Counted from the stretch's first letter, positions 43,225-53,151 are shown. The stretch: DNA of 64,000 nucleotides from Roseofilum reptotaenium CS-1145 (GCF_028330985.1 NZ_JAQMUE010000072.1:1-64000); one strand, 5' to 3'. Notes: generated from the letters alone by a model not told the origin. A program made the numbers and translations.

Positions 43225-44658
43225 TCACTGGGTCGTTTCGGATTCGGCGATCGCTGCGGGTTCTTTGCTCGGTTCCCCACTTGATGCTTCAGAGGCCTCT
43301 GACTGTTGAAAAGCAACTCTCAATAAGGGTGGGGCAACAAAAGTGGTCAGGATGACCATCACAATAATAGCTGCATCCAAGGATTCGGGTAGAACACCAC
43401 TGGCCGATCCAACTCCAGCAAAGACTAATCCCACTTCTCCCCGTGGAATCATACCTACACCAACGGCGATCCGATTTACAGGTTCACCACCGAATAGGGT
43501 AAAGCCACTGACGACTTTACCAACGATCGCCACAACCACTAGAAAACTGGCAATAATCAGACCTTCGCGGTTACTGGGAACCGCAGGGTTAAGAACAGAC
43601 AGATCGGTTTTGGCTCCAACGGTGACAAAGAAAATAGGAACGAGCATAAATCCAATCGGTTCGACTAATTCTTCGAGTTCTCGATGTTTTTCCGTCTCTC
43701 CTAGAATTAAACCGGCTGTAAAGGCTCCTAAAATGGCTTCGAGTTGAATGACTGCACCGATATAGGCAAAAATAAAGGCGATAATTAATCCACCGATTAA
43801 TAGGGTTCCCGGAGTAGTGAGTTTATTGATCAAACCCATAAAGTAGGGCATGACAAGGCGACCCAAGATAATCGAACCAATCAAGAACGCGGCAGCACTG
43901 AGTACCAGATAAATAATGCTGGAAACTTCTACTTCACCTTTTTCCGCTAAAGAGGCGACGATCGCTAGAATAATAATGCCGAGGATATCATCTAATACGG
44001 CTGCACCAATAATGATTTGTCCTTCTTTGTCATTCAGACGTTTGATTTCTGCCAAGACTTTAGCCGTAATTCCAATACTGGTGGCGGTTAAAGCTGCACC
44101 AGCAAAAATGGCAGGAATACTCGGCACATGGAAAAGATAAATCAGTCCCAATGTACCCGCTAAAAATGGGACAACGACTCCCGTGACTGCCACTAATGCT
44201 GATTGGACTCCGGCATCAATCAGTTGTTTTAAGTCAGATTCTAAACCGATTTGAAACAGGAGAAAAATAACCCCTAATTCTGATAAAACGGAGATCACTT
44301 CACTTTGAGCGAGAAAAACACCGTTAGCTCCTTCCGGGGTCAAACCGGCTGTTTGTTCCAGCAAGGTAATAATTAGAGATCCCTCTGCACCTGCCCCGCC
44401 TTCTGGAAAGACCAACAATTTGAGGACAGAAACCCCAATAACGACCCCTCCCAAGAGTTCTCCAAGGACGGGAGGTAAGTCCAGGCGGGCGCATAACTCA
44501 CTACCAATTTTACTGGCTAGATAAATAGTAACAAGGCTCAGAAGAACTCCAGCTAAGACGAGGGTAGCGCTGGGGGCTTCAGCTTCAGTTGCTGTCGCTA
44601 ACAAGGGGGTGAGACTGGTTGGGGTGTGAGAAAACACCCAAGGGAATATTTCAACCAT
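43225..44658 (-). CDS. CPA2-family cation:proton antiporter
   Basis: A 477-aa polytopic membrane protein of the CPA2 (NapA/Kef-like) family. About twelve to thirteen helices are visible. Characteristic segments are LPPVLGELLGGVVIGVSVLK, SELGVIFLLFQIGLESDLKQ, AALTATSIGITAKVLAEIKR (the ion-binding region) and ILGAFTAGLILGETEKHREL. A 25-residue acidic tail ends it. It probably exchanges Na+ or K+ for protons; some cyanobacterial homologues are in the thylakoid. No KTN domain is attached. GTG or other starts upstream are not needed. Confidence 0.9.
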   Translation of the reverse strand: MVEIFPWVFSHTPTSLTPLLATATEAEAPSATLVLAGVLLSLVTIYLASKIGSELCARLDLPPVLGELLGGVVIGVSVLKLLVFPEGGAGAEGSLIITLLEQTAGLTPEGANGVFLAQSEVISVLSELGVIFLLFQIGLESDLKQLIDAGVQSALVAVTGVVVPFLAGTLGLIYLFHVPSIPAIFAGAALTATSIGITAKVLAEIKRLNDKEGQIIIGAAVLDDILGIIILAIVASLAEKGEVEVSSIIYLVLSAAAFLIGSIILGRLVMPYFMGLINKLTTPGTLLIGGLIIAFIFAYIGAVIQLEAILGAFTAGLILGETEKHRELEELVEPIGFMLVPIFFVTVGAKTDLSVLNPAVPSNREGLIIASFLVVVAIVGKVVSGFTLFGGEPVNRIAVGVGMIPRGEVGLVFAGVGSASGVLPESLDAAIIVMVILTTFVAPPLLRVAFQQSEASEASSGEPSKEPAAIAESETTQ

Positions 44659-44755
44659 TATATTATTTAACTGATCGATGTCTACTGTACAGGTTCTTTA
44701 CAAATGTAAAGCAAATCTGAAGAAAAGCGAAAGTAAGAGTTTCACATGATTGTGA

Positions 44756-45565
44756 TTAGAATACGCGATGGCTTAAACTGGGCATCTGTTGACGCACTTG
44801 TTGTAAACGGTTCGGATTGATTTCGGCGATCGCCACTCCAGGTTCTTCTCCAGCATCGGCGAGAATAATCCCCCAAGGGTCAATAATCATAGCGTGACCG
44901 TGGGTTTTGCGGCGAGCATAATGGCAGCCGGTTTGGGCTGGTGCGATACAATAACAGGTGTTTTCAATCGCTCTGGCTTGCAATAAAACTTGCCAATGGT
45001 CTTTTCCGGTATAAGCGGTAAAAGCAGCCGGAACAAACAAAACCTCAGCGCCTTGCTCAGACAAAGAGCGATATAATTCTGGAAAGCGCACATCATAACA
45101 GACGGACAATCCTAAGTAACCGAACTCCTCAGACTTGTAGATAGGAGACACTTCAGTTCCTGCTTCCACCGTTAAGGATTCCTGGTAGGTATTTCCATCA
45201 GGCACATTGACATCAAACAAGTGGACTTTATAATATCGGGCGACTTCTTCTCCATTAGCATTAATCAGCAGAGCTGTATTATGAACTTTATCACTGCTCA
45301 CTGGGATAGGAAATCCACCCCCTAGGAGAGTCACTTGGAAGCGTTGGGCCATTGTTTTGAGAAATTTCTCAGTTTGCCTAGCAATAGAGTCCGCTTGGGC
45401 AATTTTTTCTGCTTCTATGCCCAAGAAGGGGAAGTTTTCTGGTAGGGCGATCAGTTCTGCCCCTTGACGTTTGGCTAAATCAATGAGGTCTTCCGCTTCA
45501 GCGAGGTTTTTCTCCAGATCGGGGACACTGGTCATCTGGATAGCGGCTGCTCGATAGGGTTTCAT
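44756..45565 (-). CDS. nitrilase-superfamily carbon-nitrogen hydrolase (Nit1/Nit2-like)
   Basis: The catalytic triad is present: Glu in IALPENFPFLG, Lys in VARYYKVHLFDV and Cys in GLSVCYDVRFPELYRSL. The Nit-type tail ITAGE-like HAMIIDPWGIILADAGEEPG follows. The 269-aa size and motif sequence match the Nit branch, often an omega-amidase or deaminated-glutathione amidase; the exact substrate is uncertain. It is a single gene, upstream of a divergent hypothetical gene across a gap with heptamer repeats. Confidence 0.9.
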   Translation of the reverse strand: MKPYRAAAIQMTSVPDLEKNLAEAEDLIDLAKRQGAELIALPENFPFLGIEAEKIAQADSIARQTEKFLKTMAQRFQVTLLGGGFPIPVSSDKVHNTALLINANGEEVARYYKVHLFDVNVPDGNTYQESLTVEAGTEVSPIYKSEEFGYLGLSVCYDVRFPELYRSLSEQGAEVLFVPAAFTAYTGKDHWQVLLQARAIENTCYCIAPAQTGCHYARRKTHGHAMIIDPWGIILADAGEEPGVAIAEINPNRLQQVRQQMPSLSHRVF

Positions 45566-45815
45566 GGTCTGAACTGGATGTGAGGAATAAACTATCTAGG
45601 ATACCTGTTAGATGGGCATTAGGGGAATAGGGAAAAGGCAATAGACAATGAGGAGAGACTCCAGATACTCCAGATATAGATATATAGAGATCGTAGAGAG
45701 AATAAGTTACTCCCAACTCCCAACTCCAGAGTGCTGACTCCTTACGGAACAGCGAAGAGCTAAGTTGTAGTTACTCGTGCTATTGAGATGCAAGTGCCAA
45801 TATTGCTTAAGTATT

Positions 45816-46439
45816 ATGACGGATCAATTTAAAATGAATTCAGACTGGTCCCCTCCAGGTTACCCCTTAGACATAGAACTGCTCGAAGCTCTATTGTTGA
45901 ATCAGGAACGAGTTTACCCGTGGAATCACTCAATCTTGGAGGACGAGGTTTATTTCTCCGAAATCGAGAATTTGATGGAAATACACACTTCAGAGATGGT
46001 GGCTGATTTGGATGAAGGGTGTCACGAATTTTATCAAACGTTGGATAAGGTATGGGAGTCATTACAACCCGTAGCAGCGAATCGTTTAAACTCTCAATTA
46101 CAAGGGAAATTTAGCCAAATAGTTCCCCAGTCTCTACTGGAAACGATTGCAGGTAAGGCAGAGGAATTAACTACGTCTTCAGCATCCATGGCCGATCAGT
46201 TAATTCACTGTGTCCAAGATAGCTTATCCCAGTGGGATATTGAAGATCTATTGGTCTTAGCTCGTCCCTTTGCCTATGCCATGCGAGGAGGAGAAGAAAA
46301 AACGGCTTTAGACCGAGTGGTACAAAAAGCAAGTACCCTAGATTGGGAATCGTGTTCAGAGTTAGACAGAGCAAGATTAACTTTAGCGGTGGCTCGTTAT
46401 GCGATCGCCTATCGAGATCAACCGATAGATCCAGTTTAG
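45816..46439 (+). CDS. hypothetical helical protein (207 aa)
   Basis: From ATG 45816 (MTDQFKMNSDWSPPGYPLDI) the protein is acidic and helical throughout (EIENLMEIHTSEMVADLDEG; DKVWESLQPVAANRLNSQLQ). A longer frame from 45777 is rejected for its Cys-rich leader. No membrane segment or catalytic motif is visible. It is 207 aa. I do not recognise a family; it is convergent with the FHA-PrsW gene. Confidence 0.72.
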   Translation: MTDQFKMNSDWSPPGYPLDIELLEALLLNQERVYPWNHSILEDEVYFSEIENLMEIHTSEMVADLDEGCHEFYQTLDKVWESLQPVAANRLNSQLQGKFSQIVPQSLLETIAGKAEELTTSSASMADQLIHCVQDSLSQWDIEDLLVLARPFAYAMRGGEEKTALDRVVQKASTLDWESCSELDRARLTLAVARYAIAYRDQPIDPV

Positions 46440-46449
46440 ATGAGGGGAT

Positions 46450-47784
46450 CTACTCTTTAATTCGAGTCGCAAAATTTTGTGATCGCGTGGGAGAAAGGGC
46501 ACGGGCTTTCAAAATAGCGGCAGCTAGAAAGGCATAAGATAGTACACCAATGGCCGCTAAACAGATCAACCCAGCGAATAGAGACACTTGGGAGGCGACA
46601 AAAGTTCCCGTCGTATTCCAAAGTCCATGTAATAAGGCAGCACTCCCATAGCCAATGGCTAGGATCTGCCATCGCTGCTTGGGTTTCAGGACACTCAGGC
46701 CGATAAAATAGCCTAAATAGCCGCTATAGGCTAAATGTCCAGACACCGATCCCAAAATGCGAGGAATTAATAATTGTAGTCCAGCAAGTTGTCCCATATC
46801 GCCTCCAGAAATGGCGGCAATACTTTGAATTTGGGAGGGCACATACAAGCCTAGGGTTTCAATTAAGGTGAAACCAACGGCAGAAGCGGTACCAATTAAG
46901 ATGCCATCCAGGGGTTCTCGTACTCCCCAGGTTTGGTGAGTAGAGACAAAGCGGAATTTACCCCAAAAGAGAACGAGGAAGATGGGAAGAGCTTTGATCA
47001 ACTCTTCTAACAGCCCTGTCCCTAGGGTTTGACGGGCTAATGTGGGTAACAATTGGTCTCCAGTTGCCCATCCTGCCAGGCCTTGGTAGAAGAAGGGAGC
47101 AAGGAGTTGCACGAGAGGAATAGCCAGTAGGAGTGTCCAGAGGGCCGATCCGAGGAGCAGCCACCAGGGTTTATGTTTACCGCAGAGTTGATAAATATAA
47201 GTATAAGCGATCGCTGCTAAATAGGCTCCTAAAACCAGATTAAACAGTTCGGGAATCCTGAGGAAAAAGAGTAACACCGCCACTAGAGCGGTTAAACTTG
47301 CAGGGATGAGATAGGCTTTACGGGCTAATTCTTGTCCAGTGGAGAAGATGGGAAACAGTTGGGTGAGGGTAACTGACTGAGTAGCGGCGGGTTGAGAAAT
47401 ACTAGAATTAGAGACTAAGGTAGGTGTTGGGACAGCGTTTCGAGAGCGCAATTCAACTTCAAATACTGGCCCCTTAAGACCGAGCATAATGCGATCGCCA
47501 TTCTTTAAGCAGTGACATCCCCTTAACAGACTTTGGTTAACATAGGTTCCGTTAGCACTGCCCAGATCGCAAACTTCCCAATGGTTGTCTATTTGAGAAT
47601 ACCGAATCACCGCATGTTTGCGGGAGACGATCGTATATTGGTGGGCATCCAGGGCAATTTGGCAACTGGGATCGCGCCCAATGATCATCTCTTCAGTTTC
47701 CCATAGGGGATATCGGGGATTAGACTGGGTTCTTCCTAATCCCCGAATCAGTTTTAAGAATCCTTGAGGCTCAGTCCCACTCAT
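46450..47784 (-). CDS. FHA domain fused to PrsW-type intramembrane protease
   Basis: Residues ~20-115 form an FHA phosphopeptide-binding domain: EEMIIGRDPSCQIALD, VSRKHAVIRY, LGSANGTYVNQS. The C-terminal ~270 residues hold seven to eight membrane helices with PrsW motifs: LLEELIKALPIFLVLFW (EE pair), GTASAVGFTLIETLGL (Glu) and LLHGLWNTTG (His). PrsW family members cut anti-sigma factors or other membrane proteins. The fusion suggests cleavage controlled by Ser/Thr phosphorylation. It is 444 aa, starting MSGTEPQGFLKL. Confidence 0.87.
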   Translation of the reverse strand: MSGTEPQGFLKLIRGLGRTQSNPRYPLWETEEMIIGRDPSCQIALDAHQYTIVSRKHAVIRYSQIDNHWEVCDLGSANGTYVNQSLLRGCHCLKNGDRIMLGLKGPVFEVELRSRNAVPTPTLVSNSSISQPAATQSVTLTQLFPIFSTGQELARKAYLIPASLTALVAVLLFFLRIPELFNLVLGAYLAAIAYTYIYQLCGKHKPWWLLLGSALWTLLLAIPLVQLLAPFFYQGLAGWATGDQLLPTLARQTLGTGLLEELIKALPIFLVLFWGKFRFVSTHQTWGVREPLDGILIGTASAVGFTLIETLGLYVPSQIQSIAAISGGDMGQLAGLQLLIPRILGSVSGHLAYSGYLGYFIGLSVLKPKQRWQILAIGYGSAALLHGLWNTTGTFVASQVSLFAGLICLAAIGVLSYAFLAAAILKARALSPTRSQNFATRIKE

Positions 47785-47786
47785 AC

Positions 47787-47815
47787 AGCGCTAGGCGCTA
47801 GGCAATAGGCAACAG
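47787..47815 (+). repeat. dispersed AGCGCTAGGCGCTA repeat plus heptamers
   Basis: AGCGCTAGGCGCTA is followed by GGCAATAGGCAACAGGG, an altered copy of the palindrome-heptamer repeat family (19531, 37669). It begins directly before the FHA-PrsW start. Confidence 0.5.
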
Positions 47816-47817
47816 GG

Positions 47818-47847
47818 AGTAGAGGCAAAGAATTTTTCGCCCCTACT
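47818..47847. repeat. AGTAGAGGC ... GCCCCTACT hairpin repeat
   Basis: Arms AGTAGAGGC (47818-47826) and GCCCCTACT (47839-47847) pair with one mismatch. Relative of the GTAGGGGCG hairpins at 33888 and 38504. Confidence 0.4.
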
Positions 47848-47907
47848 TGTAATCAATAACAGAGCAAACGTCCGTAAATTTAGCATCAGTTTACCGAAAT
47901 AGAACAG

Positions 47908-48108
47908 TTACTGGTTGTTGTTTGCATCCTGAACAGCCGCAAAAAAAGACCAGCCCGTGACTGGGATACTGATAGCTAAGATAATACGGGTCGTGGAAAC
48001 TCCCAGATCGGGTGTGCCGGAAGAGAGTTCAAAGATACAGCCAGTGGCGGCGATCGCCGCAATACAGCACAGGGCTAAGAGTAAGCCACTTTTGGGAGTT
48101 AAAGCCAT
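47908..48108 (-). CDS. small two-helix membrane protein (66 aa)
   Basis: Two hydrophobic helices (LLLALCCIAAIAATGCIFEL and TRIILAISIPVTGWSFFAAV) are joined by a polar turn (SSGTPDLGVS). The pattern matches a small conserved cyanobacterial protein of unknown function. It lies 9 bp downstream of the peptide deformylase gene on the same strand and could share its transcript. Confidence 0.7.
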   Translation of the reverse strand: MALTPKSGLLLALCCIAAIAATGCIFELSSGTPDLGVSTTRIILAISIPVTGWSFFAAVQDANNNQ

Positions 48109-48117
48109 GGGTTATTT

Positions 48118-48681
48118 CTAGGAGTAAGGTTTAACGTCTTGACTGGAAAAACCAAATTTTTGCAGTTCTTCATTGAGAGCGATCGCATTTTCGATGCGGT
48201 CTACAAACATCACTCCCTGGAGATGATCGAGTTCATGCTGAATAGCACGGGAGAGGAGTCCGTCAGCTTGGAGGGTTTTGGGCCGGCCATATTCGTCTTT
48301 ATAGCTGACTTGAATTACATCCGGTCGCTGGAGATCCATGTAGACCCCTGGAACACTCAGACATCCTTCTTGATAGGTACAGAGTTCGCGACCGTAGGAT
48401 TTAATGGTGGGATTGATTAAGATTAAGGGAATATTGGCTGCCTCTTCCGGATCGCAGTCGATCACCACCAGTTGTTTGCCGATCGCTACTTGGGGAGCTG
48501 CCAGGCCGATCCCATCCGAACTATACATGGTTTGTAACATTTCTTTAGCCAGTTGGCGAATGCTCTCATCCACTTTCGAGATCCGCTTGGCATTCGTCCG
48601 CAGGACGCGATCGCCTAGGGTATGGATATTCAGTGGGGGGTGATCGAGTTTTTTCTTTTCTACCAGAACACTAGAACTCAT
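48118..48681 (-). CDS. def: peptide deformylase
   Basis: Removes the N-formyl group from new proteins. All three family motifs are intact: GIGLAAPQV, EGCLSVPGVY and IQHELDHLQGVMF (HExxH). The protein is 187 aa, starting MSSSVLVEKKKLDHPPLNIH, with a cyanobacterial N-terminal extension before the core. The next gene downstream is the 66-aa membrane protein. Confidence 0.96.
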   Translation of the reverse strand: MSSSVLVEKKKLDHPPLNIHTLGDRVLRTNAKRISKVDESIRQLAKEMLQTMYSSDGIGLAAPQVAIGKQLVVIDCDPEEAANIPLILINPTIKSYGRELCTYQEGCLSVPGVYMDLQRPDVIQVSYKDEYGRPKTLQADGLLSRAIQHELDHLQGVMFVDRIENAIALNEELQKFGFSSQDVKPYS

Positions 48682-48757
48682 AAGGTCTGTATCTTAAACA
48701 AGCTAAAGGTCGTGAATCATCTGATCTATTGTAACCAACTCCGGTATTGACTTAGAT

Positions 48758-48946
48758 TTAGGGGCGATCGCTTGATGACAAGGGAAAGGTTTGCTTAAAT
48801 TCTTCAATTAGGTCATCCATCTCTTCCAAGGCTTGATTGACATCTAACCGGAGACTACCTAGATTCGGTTGTTCGAGTAACTGTACGAGGGCTTCTCGCT
48901 TGCTCTCTAGGATAGTGACTTTTTCTTGAATAGTGGATAGATCCAT
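48758..48946 (-). CDS. small helical protein (62 aa)
   Basis: A short acidic, heptad-rich protein (MDLSTIQEKVTILESKREAL, then NQALEEMDDLIEEFKQTFPL), probably a coiled coil. It is divergent from plmA by 143 bp. It looks coding because of the clean acidic heptads and a lack of other frames; it is not assigned to a family. Confidence 0.5.
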   Translation of the reverse strand: MDLSTIQEKVTILESKREALVQLLEQPNLGSLRLDVNQALEEMDDLIEEFKQTFPLSSSDRP

Positions 48947-49089
48947 TGTTTCTTTAATTCAGATAGGACTTCTCTATAGCTTAACAAAACTTGATACTTT
49001 CTCCCCACTCTACCCATAGATCAACCAGCTATTACCCAGAAGCGCTATATACTAGAAATCAGTGACATTGTGGGAGTAAATCTGGGCAG

Positions 49090-50073
49090 ATGGTCAAATT
49101 TCAGATCCAGCCAGAGAGTGAAATTCCGGCTTCTAATCAGTTATTTAATCAATTACGATTTGCGATCGCCTCTGGTCAATACCCTCCTGGCTCTCAATTG
49201 CCGAGTACCCGTGCCTTAGCCATGCAAACCGGTTTGCATCGCAATACCATTAGCAAGGTCTATCGCCAATTAGAAGACACCGGGCTAGTTGAAGCCCAAG
49301 CTGGTTCGGGAATTTATGTGCGGCAGCAAGGGAAAGGACTGTTTACAAAGTATAAATCTGAACTGCTCCAAACCTATCCCCAAGCTCAATCCATTGTCCA
49401 AAATAGCGTCAATCAATTAATTCAAGAAGGCTGCTCTCTCCACGAAGCACGAGAATTATTTTTAGCAGAAGTTGATTGGCGTTTGCGTTGTAGTGCGCGG
49501 GTTTTAGTCACGGCTCCCACCAATGATATTGGCGTAGGGCAACTGATGATGGAAGAATTACAAGCAGCTCTGCATATTCCTGTACAGTTAGTTCCTTTAG
49601 AAGAATTAGACGATCTCTTGAATCATACGCGATCGGCGACCGTTGTCACCAGTCGCTATTTTTTTGGCGATGCAGAAAACATTGCTGCACCCAAATCAGC
49701 GCGGGTAGTTCCTGTAGAAATCTATGATTATGCCCCCGAAGTTGAATTAGTGAAAGGACTACCTAAAGGCACATATTTTGGAGTAGTCAGTCTCTCCCAT
49801 GGAATTTTACGCGCTGTTGAAGTGATTATTCATAGTTTGCGCGGTGAGGATGTGTTGGTGATGACCGCTCATCGAGACGATCGCTATAAACTTAATGCTA
49901 TGGTGAGGACGGTTCAGTATGTAGTCAGTGACGTTGCCAGTTATGACGCAGTTAAAGCTGCCCTCCAAGAAGCCAGAGAAGATATTATTCGCCCTCCTCG
50001 ATTAATTCAAACCCAGAGCTATATCGATCAGTCTTCGATTAACCGCCTGAAGCGAGAACTGGGATTAGACTAA
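49090..50073 (+). CDS. plmA: GntR-type regulator of the PlmA family
   Basis: The N-terminal winged helix (residues ~10-75; FAIASGQYPPGSQLPSTRAL, then GLHRNTISKVYRQLEDTGLV) is followed by a C-terminal domain (RVLVTAPTNDIGVGQLMMEE; DRYKLNAMVRTVQYVVSD). This arrangement, 327 aa, matches the cyanobacterium-specific PlmA regulators, which are reported to contact the PII-PipX nitrogen/carbon sensors. The gene symbol rests on architecture and length. It overlaps the GGDEF/EAL gene by 9 bp at the 3' end. Confidence 0.8.
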   Translation: MVKFQIQPESEIPASNQLFNQLRFAIASGQYPPGSQLPSTRALAMQTGLHRNTISKVYRQLEDTGLVEAQAGSGIYVRQQGKGLFTKYKSELLQTYPQAQSIVQNSVNQLIQEGCSLHEARELFLAEVDWRLRCSARVLVTAPTNDIGVGQLMMEELQAALHIPVQLVPLEELDDLLNHTRSATVVTSRYFFGDAENIAAPKSARVVPVEIYDYAPEVELVKGLPKGTYFGVVSLSHGILRAVEVIIHSLRGEDVLVMTAHRDDRYKLNAMVRTVQYVVSDVASYDAVKAALQEAREDIIRPPRLIQTQSYIDQSSINRLKRELGLD

Positions 50074-52719
50074 TCCGTGAGCTGAAGGCTGGGCTAATAA
50101 ATTGGCGATCGCTTGTGCTGTCATCGGTTTAGAGTAGAAGTAACCTTGACCATATTCACACCCGAATTGTTGCAGAAGTTTGTGCTGTTCAATCTTTTCA
50201 ATCCCTTCAGCCACAATATCCATCCCTAAATTATGACCTAAATTAATCACGGCTTTAATAATTTCTCGATAGTGAGATGAAGCTTTGGAATCTAGATTAT
50301 TGAGAAAACTGCGGTCAATTTTTAGGGTATGAACGGGGAAACGATACAGATAGCTTAAAGAAGAATAACCCGTACCAAAATCATCAATACAGAGTTGAAT
50401 CTGACGGGCTTTCAGTTGTTGAAAAATTAGATTAGCCACTTTAGAATTATCAATGATAGCGCTTTCCGTAATTTCTAGTTTGAGAAATTTGCCTTCAATC
50501 TGGGTTACCTCTAGAATGCGATCGATTTGTTCGATTAGATCGGGTTGGGCAAACTGTTTGACAGACAGATTGACATTCATCGTCAGTGGAGAGCGATCGG
50601 GGAATTGGATATTCCAAAGGTGCAATTGCTGACAGGCCTGTTCCAGAACCCAAGTTCCAATCGGTAAAATTAACCCCGTTTCTTCGGCCACAGGAACAAA
50701 TTCAGCGGGAGAAACAAATCCCCATTCGGGATGATACCAGCGTAGAAGCGATTCAAAACCGGTCAGTTGGCTGGTCTTTAAGTCAACAATGGGTTGATAG
50801 TAAAGGTGCAATTGTTGGCGATCGATGGCTCCTCGGAGGTCTGTTTCTAATTTAAGGCGGTTAACCGCTTGGGTATGGAGAAGGGTATTATAGACGGCGT
50901 AACGTCCTTTACCCGCCGTTTTAGCTTGGTACATGGCTAAATCTGCATCTCGGAGGATATCATCGGCTTGGTCATATCTGATCGTGCTTAGGGTAATTCC
51001 GATGCTGCTATTGGCAAAGACTTCATGACCATTGAGGTGGAAAGGATTGGAGAGTTTACTTAATATTCGTTGAGCGACTTTGGTGGCATCTTGAAGAGTG
51101 TGAATCTTGTCCAGGAAGATGGTAAATTCATCTCCTCCGAGTCGCGCCAGTAGATCGATTGGACGGAGGCAGTTTTCTAGACGACGAGCGATCGCCATTA
51201 ACAATAAGTCTCCTACCAAATGACCCAGACTATCATTGACTTTCTTAAAGCCATCTAAATCGAGAAATAGGACAGCAAACTGATAATTGGAGTCTTTTTG
51301 GGTCTTTTCAATGGCCCGTTGTAGATATTCAACAAACAAAGCGCGGTTGGGAAGATTGGTAAGATGATCGTAAAAGGCATGATGTTCGAGTTGCTCTTCC
51401 GCTTGTTTGCGATCGCTGATATCAGTTTGAATCCCAATAAAGTGGGTCAGATGGCCTTGAGTATTAAAAACTGGCGACATCCGCAGTTCATTCCAAAATA
51501 GTTGACCATCTTTACGCACATTTTGCAGAATGGCATGGCATTCTGTTCCTTGTTCAATAGCTTGACGAATTGCATCAAGGGCATTTTGATCTCGGTAAAT
51601 CCCTTGTAGAAAACGGCAGTTCTGACCTAGTACATCTTCTCGCTTATATCCCGTAATCTCTTCAAAGGCTGGATTGACATAAACAATCGGATTATCCGGT
51701 TGAGTGGAATCAGTAATAATAATGCCATTATTGCTAGAGGCGATCGCCCGCTCCATCAAATTTAATTGATCTTGGGCTTGTAGGCGAGTCATCACGCTCG
51801 TTAGCACATTGGCGATCGTTTGCAAAAATGATACATCTTCCTGGGTAAAGGGTCGATACTCCCTCGCATACACACTTAACACCCCAAACGGCCCCTCGGA
51901 ACCTGGAATCCCAGAAATAATCGTACTTACCCCAGAAACCACCCGATGATTATGCAACAGAGGAGAACCACTAAATCGAGTTTCTATCGGCAAATCTTCC
52001 ACAATAATGGATTTTCCCTGAGATAAAGTATACCCAGCATGACAAGTGGGTTGAGCGCTTAACATCGCTTGACCCACCAATTCAGCTTGCCACCCTACCC
52101 CTGACCGGAGCAACAGTGTCTGATAATTCGGTAACAATTCCAAGATTGCACTATAGTCTACCGACAAGGTTTCACTGACCAATTCCACGGCTGTTTGCAT
52201 TACAGCATCAAGATCGTGATCCTCTAAAGCCTTTTGGCTCAGTTCTGAAACCGCAGCTTGCTGTTGTAGACGGGAGTGTAATTCAATCTCCACCTGCTTA
52301 TGATCGGTCATATCCCGACCCACCATATAAATTAACCCCTCATCTGGATCAGGAACCGCAGTCCAAGCAATCCACCGATAGGAGCCATCTTGACAGCAAT
52401 ATCGATTTTCTAAATCAAGGCGGGGTTGTCCTGAGACTAATCGCTCTAATGCCAGGCGAGTAGGCTTTTTATCCTCTGGGTGGATGAACTGCAAGAAATT
52501 CTGTTGAGATAATTCTTCTGGGCTATATCCTAATGTCGTTTCCCATGTCAGATTTATTTTTTGTAGATTCCCCTGAAAGTCAATCAGACAGAGGAGTTCT
52601 AGGGACAGGTTAAAAAAACGTTCCTGATGATTGGTCTCAGTTGTCATCCGACCCTCATGCCAATGCAAAGGGTCTGTTTGTCGGATAGATTTCTGAAATT
52701 GTTGAAGATGTTGTTGCAC
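50065..52719 (-). CDS. PAS-GAF-PAS-GGDEF-EAL cyclic-di-GMP enzyme
   Basis: An 884-aa cytoplasmic sensor: PAS (~25-140), GAF (~155-315; FGVLSVYAREYRPFTQEDVS), PAS (~325-445; FEEITGYKREDVLGQNCRFL), GGDEF (~450-610) and EAL (~620-875). The cyclase signature RLGGDEFTIF is intact. The phosphodiesterase signature appears as FESLLRW (ESL for EAL), with NVNLSVKQF, the Glu of EITESA and the DDFGTGYSSL loop all present. It may do both reactions. GTG 52719 opens the frame; ATG 52647 is an alternative start. Confidence 0.92.
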   Translation of the reverse strand: MQQHLQQFQKSIRQTDPLHWHEGRMTTETNHQERFFNLSLELLCLIDFQGNLQKINLTWETTLGYSPEELSQQNFLQFIHPEDKKPTRLALERLVSGQPRLDLENRYCCQDGSYRWIAWTAVPDPDEGLIYMVGRDMTDHKQVEIELHSRLQQQAAVSELSQKALEDHDLDAVMQTAVELVSETLSVDYSAILELLPNYQTLLLRSGVGWQAELVGQAMLSAQPTCHAGYTLSQGKSIIVEDLPIETRFSGSPLLHNHRVVSGVSTIISGIPGSEGPFGVLSVYAREYRPFTQEDVSFLQTIANVLTSVMTRLQAQDQLNLMERAIASSNNGIIITDSTQPDNPIVYVNPAFEEITGYKREDVLGQNCRFLQGIYRDQNALDAIRQAIEQGTECHAILQNVRKDGQLFWNELRMSPVFNTQGHLTHFIGIQTDISDRKQAEEQLEHHAFYDHLTNLPNRALFVEYLQRAIEKTQKDSNYQFAVLFLDLDGFKKVNDSLGHLVGDLLLMAIARRLENCLRPIDLLARLGGDEFTIFLDKIHTLQDATKVAQRILSKLSNPFHLNGHEVFANSSIGITLSTIRYDQADDILRDADLAMYQAKTAGKGRYAVYNTLLHTQAVNRLKLETDLRGAIDRQQLHLYYQPIVDLKTSQLTGFESLLRWYHPEWGFVSPAEFVPVAEETGLILPIGTWVLEQACQQLHLWNIQFPDRSPLTMNVNLSVKQFAQPDLIEQIDRILEVTQIEGKFLKLEITESAIIDNSKVANLIFQQLKARQIQLCIDDFGTGYSSLSYLYRFPVHTLKIDRSFLNNLDSKASSHYREIIKAVINLGHNLGMDIVAEGIEKIEQHKLLQQFGCEYGQGYFYSKPMTAQAIANLLAQPSAHGLV

Positions 52720-53151
52720 TGCGAAAATCCCTATGGAACTTTTGAATCAATCATCAACTTTTTCCCTTACAATTCTCCTATTTATTTGTTAAATATCAAA
52801 TGATACATTAATTCTAGCATTTTTCAGATAGACTTGAGGGGGTTTCGGGTTGACCTGATATTAGATATAGAGTAAACACTATCTTTGAGAAAAAACAAAT
52901 AGAGATTTATAATGGCATTGATTAGGAGATGATGTAGTCAGGGATCAATAGGATCGAGTCTAAATAATGATTAATATTTTTGATTCTCCATAGATATGTT
53001 TTTAGGGATTCTCTTGATAATTCTATCAACCAAGAGATTAGTCATTGGGTTTTATCTTATTGTTAAAATAAAAACAACAGTGAATGAAAAAACAAATTGA
53101 TCAAAGAATTCCAGTGATTACTTTTAAATAAATTTCCACTAATATATCCAT

